Below, in pieces: positions 56,856-64,000 of a stretch of 64,000 nucleotides of DNA (the first letter of the stretch is position 1; each line of letters starts with the position of its first letter). The notes beneath the pieces were generated by a model. It saw nothing but the letters and a program-made list of their open reading frames with translations, was not told the DNA's origin and did no database searches. The stretch comes from Acinetobacter haemolyticus (GTDB lineage: Bacteria > Pseudomonadota > Gammaproteobacteria > Pseudomonadales > Moraxellaceae): the NCBI RefSeq assembly GCF_900406815.1, contig NZ_OVCN01000014.1, positions 1 to 64,000 of the forward strand, written 5' to 3'. Position numbers and translations under genes: made by a program.

Positions 56856-57263
56856 GTGAAATATATTCTTTTATCGAGTGTGTTGTTTTTCGGGCTGGGC
56901 GGTTGTACTTCGATGAGCACAATGTCACCTGAGCAATTTAACCAACTGGCCACTTCACAACTCCCATTTTCTGGCAATTGGTCAGGTCAAGTCGAAGACG
57001 CTTCTGCTGTATTACATTTAAATCGTGAAGGTCATGGCAAACTTTGTATTGATAACAGCAAAGAAGTTCTGTCTTACCGAGTGAAGTTCGTCAATGATGA
57101 GCTTTATAGTGATCAGGGCCTAAAGTTTGGTGTAAAGTCGATCAATGCTGCTCAAGCCAATTTGCATATGCGTATGCTGGGGCTAGGTGTATCATTTGAT
57201 TTAAATAAAGATGATGCATTAAACCATGCAACACCGAGTTGCAAGTCCTTTATAAATTCCTAA
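56856..57263 (+). CDS. small lipoprotein of unknown function
   Basis: With the GTG start at 56856 the protein has 135 residues: signal peptide MKYILLSSVLFFGLGG and lipobox Cys17 (GLGGC). A GTG three codons upstream (56847) is an alternative. The mature domain is a small beta-rich fold (FSGNWSGQVEDASAVLHLNREGHGKL in parts, and a late Cys in TPSCKS). I do not recognise a characterised family. It is probably an Acinetobacter-type outer-membrane or periplasm-facing lipoprotein. No operon partner is evident. Confidence 0.7.
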   Translation: MKYILLSSVLFFGLGGCTSMSTMSPEQFNQLATSQLPFSGNWSGQVEDASAVLHLNREGHGKLCIDNSKEVLSYRVKFVNDELYSDQGLKFGVKSINAAQANLHMRMLGLGVSFDLNKDDALNHATPSCKSFINS

Positions 57264-57333
57264 ATAATTTAATTTTTATTAAGCTGTCTAAATCTAAAAT
57301 CATTTAACCTTTGCTGCCAATAAAGAGAGATTT

Positions 57334-57951
57334 ATGTTTTCTGCACACGTTCATGCATTTGCTTTATTTTTCTCACTGTTAAATCCTTTCCTGATGAGTG
57401 TCTATATGGTGGGGATGATTCGCAATACAGATGCTAAGGTATTTAACAAAGCATTGATCCAAGGTAGCGTTATTGCCTTGGCTGTATTTATCCTATTTGC
57501 CTGGGGTGGGGAAAGCATTTTTAGTCGTTATTTAAATGTTCGTTTTGAATCATTCCAAATATTTGGCGGTTTAATCTTCTTGGTTATTGGCTATCGTTAT
57601 GTATTTCAAGGTGCAGAGACAATCGGCGAAATGCGAGGCGCTCCTGAGCATCTTGCTGGAACCATTGCCATGCCATTTATGATTGGTCCTGGAACGATTA
57701 GTGCTGCTGTGGTTACAGGGGTGACAGTGCCTTTCATTAGTGCGGTTGCTGTGATTACACTGACTTTATTCCTGACCTGTAGTATTTTGATTTTAATGAA
57801 ATATGGGCATGATCATTTACGATATAAACATGCCAAACACATTGACCGCTATTTTGATATTGTTGGTCGCTTATCTGCATTGTTGATTGGAACCATTGCG
57901 GTAGATATGATTGTCAATGGTGTCACAGGTCTAATCCAGTCAGCACCCTAA
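57334..57951 (+). CDS. MarC-family integral membrane protein
   Basis: This 205-residue protein has six hydrophobic helices, as in the MarC (NAAT) family. Family stretches are FFSLLNPFLMSVYMVGM, GGLIFLVIGYRYVFQGAETIGE, and AMPFMIGPGTISAAVVTGV. Function is poorly defined in the family; transport of amino acids has been suggested. It is followed by its own terminator. Confidence 0.87.
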   Translation: MFSAHVHAFALFFSLLNPFLMSVYMVGMIRNTDAKVFNKALIQGSVIALAVFILFAWGGESIFSRYLNVRFESFQIFGGLIFLVIGYRYVFQGAETIGEMRGAPEHLAGTIAMPFMIGPGTISAAVVTGVTVPFISAVAVITLTLFLTCSILILMKYGHDHLRYKHAKHIDRYFDIVGRLSALLIGTIAVDMIVNGVTGLIQSAP

Positions 57952-57992
57952 AAATTAAGAACAATTAAAACATCGATTCTACGGATTAAATT

Positions 57993-58023
57993 GAGAGACT
58001 AAACCAATGAAATTTAGTCTCTC
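57993..58023 (+). terminator. marC terminator
   Basis: GAGAGACTAAA (57993-58003) and TTTAGTCTCTC (58013-58023) form a perfect 11-base stem, followed by TTTCT. Confidence 0.82.
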
Positions 58024-58082
58024 TTTCTACTTATTATGGCGCATAATATTCAATAAGAAAGAACGCTTTATTTTGTGAGTCC

Positions 58083-58604
58083 ATGTCTATGAATCCATTA
58101 GACCAAATGAATCAAATCCCTGATGATCAATCAGAACTCACGATGTCGGTATTGATGACACCTGACATGGCAAACTTTTCAGGCAATGTGCATGGTGGCG
58201 CGATTCTAAAGTTATTGGATCAAGTGGCTTATGCATGTGCAAGTCGTTATTCGGGAAGTTATGTCGTTACGCTATCAGTAGATAAGGTAAATTTTAAAGA
58301 ACCTATTTATGTGGGTGAGTTAGTCACATTTTTAGCCAGTATTAACCATGTAGGGCGCACTTCCATGGAAGTTGGAATACGGGTGGAAGCGCAAAATATT
58401 CAAAATCGTACTATTCGACATACCAACACCTGCTATTTCACAATGGTTGCGGTAGATGAAGAGCGTAAGCCAAAGCAAGTTCCGCCTTTAAACTTAAACA
58501 CGGATTGGAAACGCTGCCGTTTTGAAGCCGCTGAGCAACGCAAAGAAATGCGTTTGCAAGAAGTCCATCAGCCTTCATGTAGTATTTTTAAATCTTCTTC
58601 TTAA
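58083..58604 (+). CDS. acyl-CoA thioesterase (hotdog fold, YciA/BACH type)
   Basis: This 173-residue protein is a hotdog thioesterase of the cytosolic acyl-CoA hydrolase group. The signature is MANFSGNVHGGAILKLLDQVAYACASRYSG (in parts, residues about 29-58), with the acidic residue in KLLDQ and VDKVNFKEPIYVGELV following. The family hydrolyses a broad range of acyl-CoA. ATG TCT ATG at the start allows either Met. It is a stand-alone gene with a strong terminator. Confidence 0.88.
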   Translation: MSMNPLDQMNQIPDDQSELTMSVLMTPDMANFSGNVHGGAILKLLDQVAYACASRYSGSYVVTLSVDKVNFKEPIYVGELVTFLASINHVGRTSMEVGIRVEAQNIQNRTIRHTNTCYFTMVAVDEERKPKQVPPLNLNTDWKRCRFEAAEQRKEMRLQEVHQPSCSIFKSSS

Positions 58605-58617
58605 AATCACATGCATA

Positions 58618-58652
58618 AAAAAGATCGAACCGCAGCATGGTTCGATCTTTTT
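58618..58652. terminator. strong bidirectional terminator
   Basis: AAAAAGATCGAACC (58618-58631) and GGTTCGATCTTTTT (58639-58652) form a perfect 14-base stem with a 7-base loop and T/A flanks on both strands. It lies between convergent genes. Confidence 0.92.
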
Positions 58653-58727
58653 GTATTTATTATGAAATACGGTCAAATCATAATAAATCGATTTAGAAGC
58701 AGAGGTAAGCTTTAAATCTATACGGTA

Positions 58728-58904
58728 TTAGTTTGCAACTGGTTCTGAAGCTGGAGCAGTTTCGCTTGATGCATCAGTAGTTGGTTGTTCTTGAGTAGAA
58801 ACAACTACACGCTCGTCAGTTTGCGCTTCGTCAGCAGTTGCAGCGAAAGTTGTAGCCGCAGCAAGTGTAAGTGTCGTCGCAAGAAGAGTTTTGATAAGTT
58901 TCAT
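58728..58904 (-). CDS. small exported acidic/Ser-Thr-rich peptide
   Basis: This 58-residue protein starts at MKLIKTLLATTLTLAAATTFA, a textbook Sec signal peptide, with AAGGA 8 bases before the ATG at 58904. The mature part of about 36 residues is rich in Thr, Glu, Ser, Ala and Val (ADEAQTDERVVVSTQEQPTT) and ends SEPVAN. It has no Cys and no known domain. It may be a periplasmic low-complexity peptide or secreted factor. Frames longer than 58904 lack support. Confidence 0.65.
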   Translation of the reverse strand: MKLIKTLLATTLTLAAATTFAATADEAQTDERVVVSTQEQPTTDASSETAPASEPVAN

Positions 58905-59375
58905 TGTTGGCATCCTTAATTTCAGTTTCATTAAAAAACAGTCTGATTTGTAGATCGACCACAAATCTAGACATGTGCTCCATGCTATGTGCCAAATTCG
59001 ATTGCGGCAATGTTCTTAACAATCTATTACGCTGATCTTAACAATTTGCAAAGTTACTCATCTTTATGTACTTACTCTGTAAAGCCTAAGCAAATAATTT
59101 AGGGCTAAAATGTATGAAAATATGTTTTTTTGGATAAAAAATAAACTAACTATTTACGTAGATTAAACATTAATGCCGAGTTCATAAAATTAACTTAATT
59201 GGTTAATTCATTTATATCTGAATTTTAAATAAGGATATTAGATTAGTGATGTGATTTATATCACTTTATTTTTTATTAATGTGGTTGTTTTTAAATTTTA
59301 TAATTTTGAGAGGAAAATTTTATTTCTACAATTTTCCGCATTACAATGCCCTAAATTCTTGTTCCTGAGTATGTC
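58905..59375. other. 471-bp AT-rich non-coding region
   Basis: No gene is visible between the small exported peptide (minus) and the COG0523 GTPase (plus). CTTAACAAT is repeated directly at 59015-59023 and 59037-59045, 22 bases apart, 110-140 bases upstream of the peptide gene; this looks like an activator or repressor site. I found no Zur-like palindrome in front of the GTPase. A small RNA cannot be excluded. Confidence 0.55.
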
Positions 59376-60383
59376 GTGAAAATTATTGCGCGTAAAGCGG
59401 TTCCAACTCATATTATTTCCGGCTTTTTAGGAGCGGGTAAGACCACTTTATTACAGCATTTATTGACCCAAAAACCAAAAAATGAGGTTTGGGCAATTCT
59501 CATGAACGAATTTGGGCAAATTGGTGTTGATCAACAACTGATCACACAGCAGCCAGGTTATGCAGTCAAGGAATTATTAGGTGGCTGCTTGTGTTGCAGT
59601 AGTCAGTTGCCTATGCAGATCGCTTTATCTCGATTACTGAGTGAAAGTAAACCAGATCGACTATTTATTGAGCCGACGGGATTAGGGCATCCCACGCAAC
59701 TTTTGGAACAACTCACTGAGCCGCACTGGCACAGTAGCTTGGATATGCGTGCGCTGGTGGTTGTAGTAGATGGTAGCCGTTTACATGATGAATCATGGGT
59801 TCAACAGCATCTGTATACTGATCAATTAAAAGCAGCTCAGGTCCTTGTACTTTCACACCCAGACACTATGATTGCTGACGATCAGCAGGCTTACATTCAA
59901 TTAAAACAAGAATATCAGACTTATGTGCAAACTTGGATAGAAGCTGAAAATGGGCAGGTTTCACTTTTACAGCTTGATTTGCCTTTACGCCCCGTGCAGC
60001 GGACAATTCAACCTTTGTTGCGTCAGCAAATGACACAGCAAAATGAAGGAGTAACGCAAGAAATCAAACAGCTCCCTTATCATTATGTTGAAACAGCTCA
60101 AGGTTATACGATAGCTGGATGGAAACTGCCGAAAAGATGGCAATTCAAGTTTTATGATGTGTTAGATCTATTATGTACACAACAGGATTGGATACGAATC
60201 AAAGCAATTTTTTATACCGATCAGGGCTGGAAAAGTTTTAATTTTAATCCTGAGCAATTCAATTATAAATCTACAGAGCAAAGTATTGATAATCGAATAG
60301 AAGTGATCATTCAGGATTCAACGCAACATGATTGGTTATTATTTGAAACACAGTTGTTGGCTTGTCGAGTAGATGACGCATAA
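59376..60383 (+). CDS. CobW/COG0523-family GTP-binding metallochaperone
   Basis: This 335-residue G3E GTPase has Walker A GFLGAGKTT at residues 16-24, the metal-binding CxCC motif at 71-74 (GCLCC), Walker B-like LFIEPTGLGHP and a C-terminal CobW domain (about 235-330) beginning near HYVETAQGYTIAG. Family members deliver zinc or cobalt to target enzymes, and ZigA in A. baumannii is one. The start is GTG. There is no evident Zur site upstream, so zinc regulation is not supported by the sequence. Confidence 0.85.
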   Translation: MKIIARKAVPTHIISGFLGAGKTTLLQHLLTQKPKNEVWAILMNEFGQIGVDQQLITQQPGYAVKELLGGCLCCSSQLPMQIALSRLLSESKPDRLFIEPTGLGHPTQLLEQLTEPHWHSSLDMRALVVVVDGSRLHDESWVQQHLYTDQLKAAQVLVLSHPDTMIADDQQAYIQLKQEYQTYVQTWIEAENGQVSLLQLDLPLRPVQRTIQPLLRQQMTQQNEGVTQEIKQLPYHYVETAQGYTIAGWKLPKRWQFKFYDVLDLLCTQQDWIRIKAIFYTDQGWKSFNFNPEQFNYKSTEQSIDNRIEVIIQDSTQHDWLLFETQLLACRVDDA

Positions 60384-60452
60384 TCAATATGAATCTCCGC
60401 ATTTGTTGAACAAAATAGAGTATGCTTAGCGCCAAATTTGAGGACATGATTC

Positions 60453-60983
60453 ATGGCGCTAAAAGCAACGATATATAAGGCAGATCTTAATATTGCCAAT
60501 ATGGATGATCACATTTACGCGGATTATCAATTAACACTTGCTCAACATCCTTCAGAAACTATTGAGCGCTTAATGGTACGTATCCTGGCGTATGCTCGTT
60601 ATGCTGATGAGCAATTAGAATTTACCAAAGACCTATTTGAGACGGATGAACCTGCTTTGTGGCAAAAGGATCTGACAGGTTTATTAGAAAAATGGATTGA
60701 AGTAGGTTGTCCTTCTGAAGATAAAGTGAAAAAAGCAAGCGCACGATGTAAACGTGTTGCTATTGTGACCTATGGAAGCCAAGCACAAGATTGGTGGCAA
60801 AAAAACACCAAAATCAAGTCATTGACCAATGTTGAAGTTTGGCAATTGGCCCCACAAACCAGCGAAGCATTGGAACAATTGTGTGAAAGAACCATGCAAT
60901 TACAACTCAATATCATGGATGGGGAGTGGACTTTGTTAAGTGACAAAGGACAGATCGATATCCAATGGCAACAGTTACAATAA
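60453..60983 (+). CDS. YaeQ-family protein
   Basis: This 176-residue protein matches the YaeQ family: MALKATIYKADLNIANMDDHIYADYQLTLAQHPSETIERLMVRILAYA (in parts, residues 1-48), then FETDEPALWQKDLTG and IDIQWQQL at the end. The YaeQ fold resembles PD-(D/E)XK nucleases, but the role is unclear. GAGG precedes the ATG. Confidence 0.9.
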   Translation: MALKATIYKADLNIANMDDHIYADYQLTLAQHPSETIERLMVRILAYARYADEQLEFTKDLFETDEPALWQKDLTGLLEKWIEVGCPSEDKVKKASARCKRVAIVTYGSQAQDWWQKNTKIKSLTNVEVWQLAPQTSEALEQLCERTMQLQLNIMDGEWTLLSDKGQIDIQWQQLQ

Positions 60984-61019
60984 TCTTCGATAGTATCTAT
61001 TTCGTTTGGAGAGATAAAA

Positions 61020-61361
61020 ATGAGCGCAGAATTACAAATTATTGATTTGAAAGTCGGTGAAGGTAAGGAGGCTGTTAAACGCGCATTAATTACCACGCAT
61101 TACACAGGATGGTTGGAAGATGGAACACAGTTCGATTCTTCGCTTGATCGTGGAAATTACTTTGAAACAGTGATTGGTACAGGACGTGTAATCAAAGGCT
61201 GGGATCAAGGCATTATGGGCATGCGTGTAGGAGGAAAACGAAAATTGATCGTTCCTGCACATCTTGCGTATGGTGAGCGCAAGATGGGAAAAATTATCCC
61301 AGCAAACTCAAATCTAATCTTTGAAATTGAGCTTTTTGATGTGAAAACTCGCGACGAATAG
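61020..61361 (+). CDS. FKBP-type peptidyl-prolyl cis-trans isomerase
   Basis: This 113-residue cytoplasmic FKBP has no signal peptide. Family motifs are HYTGWLEDGTQFDSSLDRG, VIKGWDQGIMGMRVGGKRKLIVPAHLAYG (in parts) and IPANSNLIFEIELFDV. It would speed prolyl isomerisation in folding. GGAG lies 8-9 bases upstream. It lies 36 bases after yaeQ and may be co-transcribed. Confidence 0.92.
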   Translation: MSAELQIIDLKVGEGKEAVKRALITTHYTGWLEDGTQFDSSLDRGNYFETVIGTGRVIKGWDQGIMGMRVGGKRKLIVPAHLAYGERKMGKIIPANSNLIFEIELFDVKTRDE

Positions 61362-61384
61362 CTTAACGACAAATGGATTGATAT

Positions 61385-61420
61385 AACGTGATTTAGTTGA
61401 ATAGATTGCTAAATCACGTT
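61385..61420. other. 12-bp perfect hairpin without a T tract
   Basis: AACGTGATTTAG (61385-61396) and CTAAATCACGTT (61409-61420) are perfect complements around a 12-base loop. AAAAA rather than T follows, so it is either an inefficient terminator of the FKBP gene or a regulatory palindrome. The rest of the gap to 61631 shows no gene. Confidence 0.5.
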
Positions 61421-61630
61421 AAAAATCATAAATATAAATTTAAAAAATGTATGCTCATTATCTTTATACAAGATCATGATTTTAAATAATTTTTCATTTA
61501 TCTGATTTTTATCACAGTCTAAGAAAAAAAGATTGATTCTATAAAATTGGCTATATATCTTTGAGATTAAAGAGCAAATTTTTAAATGATAACAACTTAC
61601 CTCAAATAAACAGTTCCGATCTTCAGAAAC

Positions 61631-62143
61631 TTGCTCATAAAGTTGCGATCAGAGGTTAAAAACACAAACTCTGAAAGTGATTTAGATTATAAAAATGCTG
61701 TATTAAGCCAACAAGCAATAAAAAATTTTGAATGGGTAGAACAATATATGAATGATTATTTAGATATCACGGCATCTGAGTTATTGAGAGAATTACATCA
61801 CTTCTTCTTGATTGATACTTATGATGGCGCTGAAACAGGTTTTTGGGTAAATGAAAAAGCATTAATTGATAAACATTACTGGCTTGATGGCGAGCATAAA
61901 GTCGAGATTGTCAGAGAGCAAAGTGCAACCCATTTACACGCTCAACATAGTTATCGAATTACTTTATTGAATCAGGATGAGGGCGATATTGTTTTATTAA
62001 ACTATGATGGGGTCAATAAAAAGGTACTTACTTTTCGACGTGGTGAGTGGGTGAACCGTATGTATAAATATTTTTATCAAAAAGAACGCTACTATTTACA
62101 GCAACTTACTGAACATCCAAATTTTCAAGTCATTGATTACTAA
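61631..62143 (+). CDS. hypothetical protein, 170 residues
   Basis: I do not recognise the family. The frame opens after a stop at 61607 and offers only TTG starts (61631 or 61643); the first ATG is at 61748. The protein is soluble, with a helical N-terminal part and a strand-rich C-terminal part (HKVEIVREQSATHLHAQHSY, YRITLLNQDEGDIVLLNYDG in parts) and many aromatic residues. Codon use resembles its neighbours. The N-terminus is uncertain and no operon partner is evident. Confidence 0.6.
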   Translation: MLIKLRSEVKNTNSESDLDYKNAVLSQQAIKNFEWVEQYMNDYLDITASELLRELHHFFLIDTYDGAETGFWVNEKALIDKHYWLDGEHKVEIVREQSATHLHAQHSYRITLLNQDEGDIVLLNYDGVNKKVLTFRRGEWVNRMYKYFYQKERYYLQQLTEHPNFQVIDY

Positions 62144-62154
62144 ATATCAGACAT

Positions 62155-62175
62155 AAAAAAACCAGCTTACGCTGG
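62155..62175 (-). terminator. tRNA-Leu terminator
   Basis: CCAGC (62162-62166) pairs with GCTGG (62171-62175). On the minus strand it is followed by seven T (62155-62161). It lies 35 bases downstream of the tRNA 3' end. Confidence 0.75.
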
Positions 62176-62209
62176 AATTTTATTGCACCAAACTTCAGTA
62201 GTTGAAGGA

Positions 62210-62295
62210 TGGTGCCCGAGGCCAGACTCGAACTGGCACGCTTTGTGGGCGGGGGATTTTAAATCCCCTGTGTCTACCGATTTCACCACTCGGGC
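62210..62295 (-). tRNA. tRNA-Leu (anticodon UAA)
   Basis: The 86-base minus-strand gene runs from GCCCGAG (complement of 62289-62295) to CTCGGGC-A-CCA ending at 62210, so CCA is encoded. The acceptor stem pairs fully. The anticodon loop TTTAAAA between GGGGA and TCCCC gives UAA. The variable arm is long, as for leucine, and the T arm contains GTTCGAGTC. Confidence 0.95.
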
Positions 62296-62304
62296 ATGTG
62301 CGCA

Positions 62305-62333
62305 ATAATAGAGGACACTTTAAAACTTAGCAA
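62305..62333 (-). promoter_or_regulatory. tRNA-Leu promoter
   Basis: On the minus strand TTGCTA (complement of 62328-62333) and TATTAT (complement of 62305-62310) are separated by exactly 17 bases. The -10 box ends 9 bases before the mature 5' end of the tRNA. Confidence 0.65.
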
Positions 62334-62493
62334 GTGTAAAACCGATTGTTTGCTTTCTTTTCAATCAATTCATGTGTTTATCGGATAAAGCTAGGCTCAC
62401 TTTCATCATTTATTCATCAAATTGAGATCAAAACTTCATATCAAGGACTTAATTTTAGCTATTTGTAGTGATAAAAACTAAGGTAGCTATCCA

Positions 62494-64000
62494 ATGACAG
62501 CAAAAATTTCACGACGGGAACTGATTCAAAAAAGTTTATTTGGTTTTGGGGCTTTATCTTTATCCGCCAGTTTAACTGGATGTAATAACAGTTCGGATAA
62601 AGAAAGCAATTCGCTGAAAGTCAGTTTTGATCATGGCGTTGCAAGTGGTGATCCATTGCAGGACCGTGTCATTTTATGGACTCGATTAACGCCGAATGAT
62701 GCGAGTGCACGTTTACAAGTGACTTGGCAGATTGCATTAGATCAACAATTTAAACAAATCATCAAAACCGATAAAGTCATCACCACAGCATCGGATGACT
62801 TTACGATTAAAGTCGATGCCACGGGTTTGAAAGCAGACCAACGCTATTTTTATCGCTTTATCTTTGGAGATAAGATTTCTCCAATTGGGCAAACCAAGAC
62901 TTTAGCGGCAAATACATCAAAAGTCAGCTTTGCAGTGTGTTCTTGTTCGAATTATCCAGCAGGCTATTTTTATGTTTATCGTGAGATAGCAAAGCAAAAC
63001 GTCGATGTGGTTATTCATCTTGGTGATTATATTTATGAATATGGCGAAGGTGAATATGCTTCAGAAGATGCTGTTAAATTAGGGCGAACCTTAGCTGCTG
63101 ACAATAATCAGGAAATTATCAAATTAGATGATTATCGCAAACGCTATGCTCTATATCGTCAGGATCCAGACCTACAAGCAGTTCATCAACGCCATCCATT
63201 CATCGTGGTTTGGGATGACCATGAGTTAGCGAATGATACATGGAAAGATGGTGCAGAGAATCATCAAGAAAATGAAGGTTCATTCTTAGAACGTAAATTA
63301 GCAGCCTTACAAGCCTATTTTGAATGGATGCCAATTCGTCCAATTGATGATCAGAAAATTAAGATTTATCGTCAGTTTGATTTTGGTCATTTAGTGCAAC
63401 TTAGCATGTTGGATACCCGGATCATTGCGCGTGATGAACAGTTGGATTATGCAAATTACATGACAGCTTCAGGATTGGATGCCGCAAAATTTCAAGCCGA
63501 TTTGACTGATCGCAATCGTACTTTAATGGGATACGATCAACGAGACTGGTTGCTCGGAAAACTTCAGCAATCCACTGCAACATGGAATGTATTAGGCCAA
63601 CAGATTTTAATGAGCAAAATGCAGATTCCTGCTGAGTTGTTATTTTCTTTGGCTGAGATTACTTCTGGTCAGCCAAGTGCCGATACATTAACCAAAATGC
63701 AAGCACAGATTACAGAACTGGTCATGTTAAAGATGCGTTTAAAACAAGGTGATCCAAGCCTTACTGAACAAGAGAAAGCTCGTGTGCTTACCGTTGCTCC
63801 TTACAATCTAGATGCATGGGATGGCTATTTTGTTGAGCGTGAAATGCTGTATGGCACTTTGGCGCAATTAAAAAAGAAAATTGTTGTCTTAGCAGGGGAT
63901 ACCCACAATGCTTGGTCATCTAACTTATATAGTAAAGATGGTGCTTTTGTTGGTGTTGAGCTTGCAACCAGTTCGGTATCTTCACCGGGAATGGAGAAAT
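62494..64000 (+). CDS. phoD: PhoD-type alkaline phosphatase/phosphodiesterase (truncated by window end)
   Basis: The frame is open from ATG 62494 to the window end (502 codons). The N-terminus has a twin-arginine motif (SRRELIQKSLFGFG) and a lipobox-like LTGC (Cys30), so export by Tat with lipidation is likely. The PhoD N-terminal domain (FDHGVASGDPLQDRVILWTRL) is followed by the metallophosphatase core with metal ligands in HLGDYIYEYGEG, WDDHELANDTW and LAGDTHNAW. The family hydrolyses phosphomono- and diesters outside the cytoplasm, usually under phosphate limitation. I saw no obvious Pho box. Confidence 0.88.
   Translation, partial: MTAKISRRELIQKSLFGFGALSLSASLTGCNNSSDKESNSLKVSFDHGVASGDPLQDRVILWTRLTPNDASARLQVTWQIALDQQFKQIIKTDKVITTASDDFTIKVDATGLKADQRYFYRFIFGDKISPIGQTKTLAANTSKVSFAVCSCSNYPAGYFYVYREIAKQNVDVVIHLGDYIYEYGEGEYASEDAVKLGRTLAADNNQEIIKLDDYRKRYALYRQDPDLQAVHQRHPFIVVWDDHELANDTWKDGAENHQENEGSFLERKLAALQAYFEWMPIRPIDDQKIKIYRQFDFGHLVQLSMLDTRIIARDEQLDYANYMTASGLDAAKFQADLTDRNRTLMGYDQRDWLLGKLQQSTATWNVLGQQILMSKMQIPAELLFSLAEITSGQPSADTLTKMQAQITELVMLKMRLKQGDPSLTEQEKARVLTVAPYNLDAWDGYFVEREMLYGTLAQLKKKIVVLAGDTHNAWSSNLYSKDGAFVGVELATSSVSSPGMEK

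Noticed and set aside
58905..59375. Zur box in front of the COG0523 GTPase, as for ZigA
   Set aside because: I found no zinc-box-like palindrome in the upstream region.

Overview
The window looks like a chromosomal segment of an Acinetobacter. It is AT-rich, and it carries gene orders that are hallmarks of that genus: a pobR/pobA divergon running into an hca (hydroxycinnamate) operon with hcaK and hcaR, and a gdhA-astCADBE arginine succinyltransferase operon. I saw no insertion sequence, prophage gene, CRISPR array or rRNA. Only one RNA gene was found, tRNA-Leu(UAA). The genus call rests on family and gene-order recognition; no database was searched.

Layout. (1) 1-6320: the tail of an unidentified gene, a TetR regulator, a FadL-type outer-membrane channel, a diiron-like metal-dependent hydrolase, a PaaI thioesterase, a GST and two atypical short-chain dehydrogenases. 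This reads as a small set for hydrophobic or acyl substrates. (2) 6403-10616: a probable ethanol/aldehyde oxidation set made of an ExaC/AldB-type aldehyde dehydrogenase, a GAF plus SARP-like regulator and an iron alcohol dehydrogenase. (3) 11006-13471: fadE. (4) 13545-23387: an Lrp-type regulator divergent from gdhA-astC-astA-astD-astB-astE and an amino-acid permease, which turn arginine into glutamate and succinate. (5) 23620-29668: a second FadL channel, a BASS-family transporter, a periplasmic M20 amidohydrolase, an AraC regulator and a membrane fatty-acid desaturase. The two transcription units share a conserved operator/promoter block.

(6) 29742-40713 is the most unusual region. A GntR/FCD regulator and a DUF1330 protein lie divergent to a catabolic operon: DUF1185, alpha/beta hydrolase, flavin reductase with an extra C-terminal domain, luciferase-like monooxygenase, aldehyde dehydrogenase, NCS1 permease and porin. 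A second unit follows with a succinate-semialdehyde-type dehydrogenase and a carboxymuconolactone-decarboxylase-like protein. A perfect palindrome in the divergent promoter recurs, with three mismatches, before the second unit, so both are probably one regulon. The enzyme set resembles the Rut pyrimidine pathway and the Arthrobacter pyridine (pyr) pathway, which suggests oxidative opening of an N-heterocycle and funnelling to succinate. The substrate is unknown.

(7) 41006-42706: NAD malic enzyme. (8) 42780-56705: pobR/pobA (4-hydroxybenzoate to protocatechuate) and the hca genes, which shorten ferulate, p-coumarate and caffeate to the corresponding aromatic acids that feed 4-hydroxybenzoate or protocatechuate metabolism. 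(9) 56847-64000: housekeeping and orphan genes (lipoprotein, MarC, thioesterase, small exported peptide, COG0523 GTPase, YaeQ, FKBP), tRNA-Leu and a PhoD-type phosphatase cut by the window end.

Start sites were moved from the longest open frame wherever a Shine-Dalgarno sequence, signal peptide or family alignment favoured an internal start.
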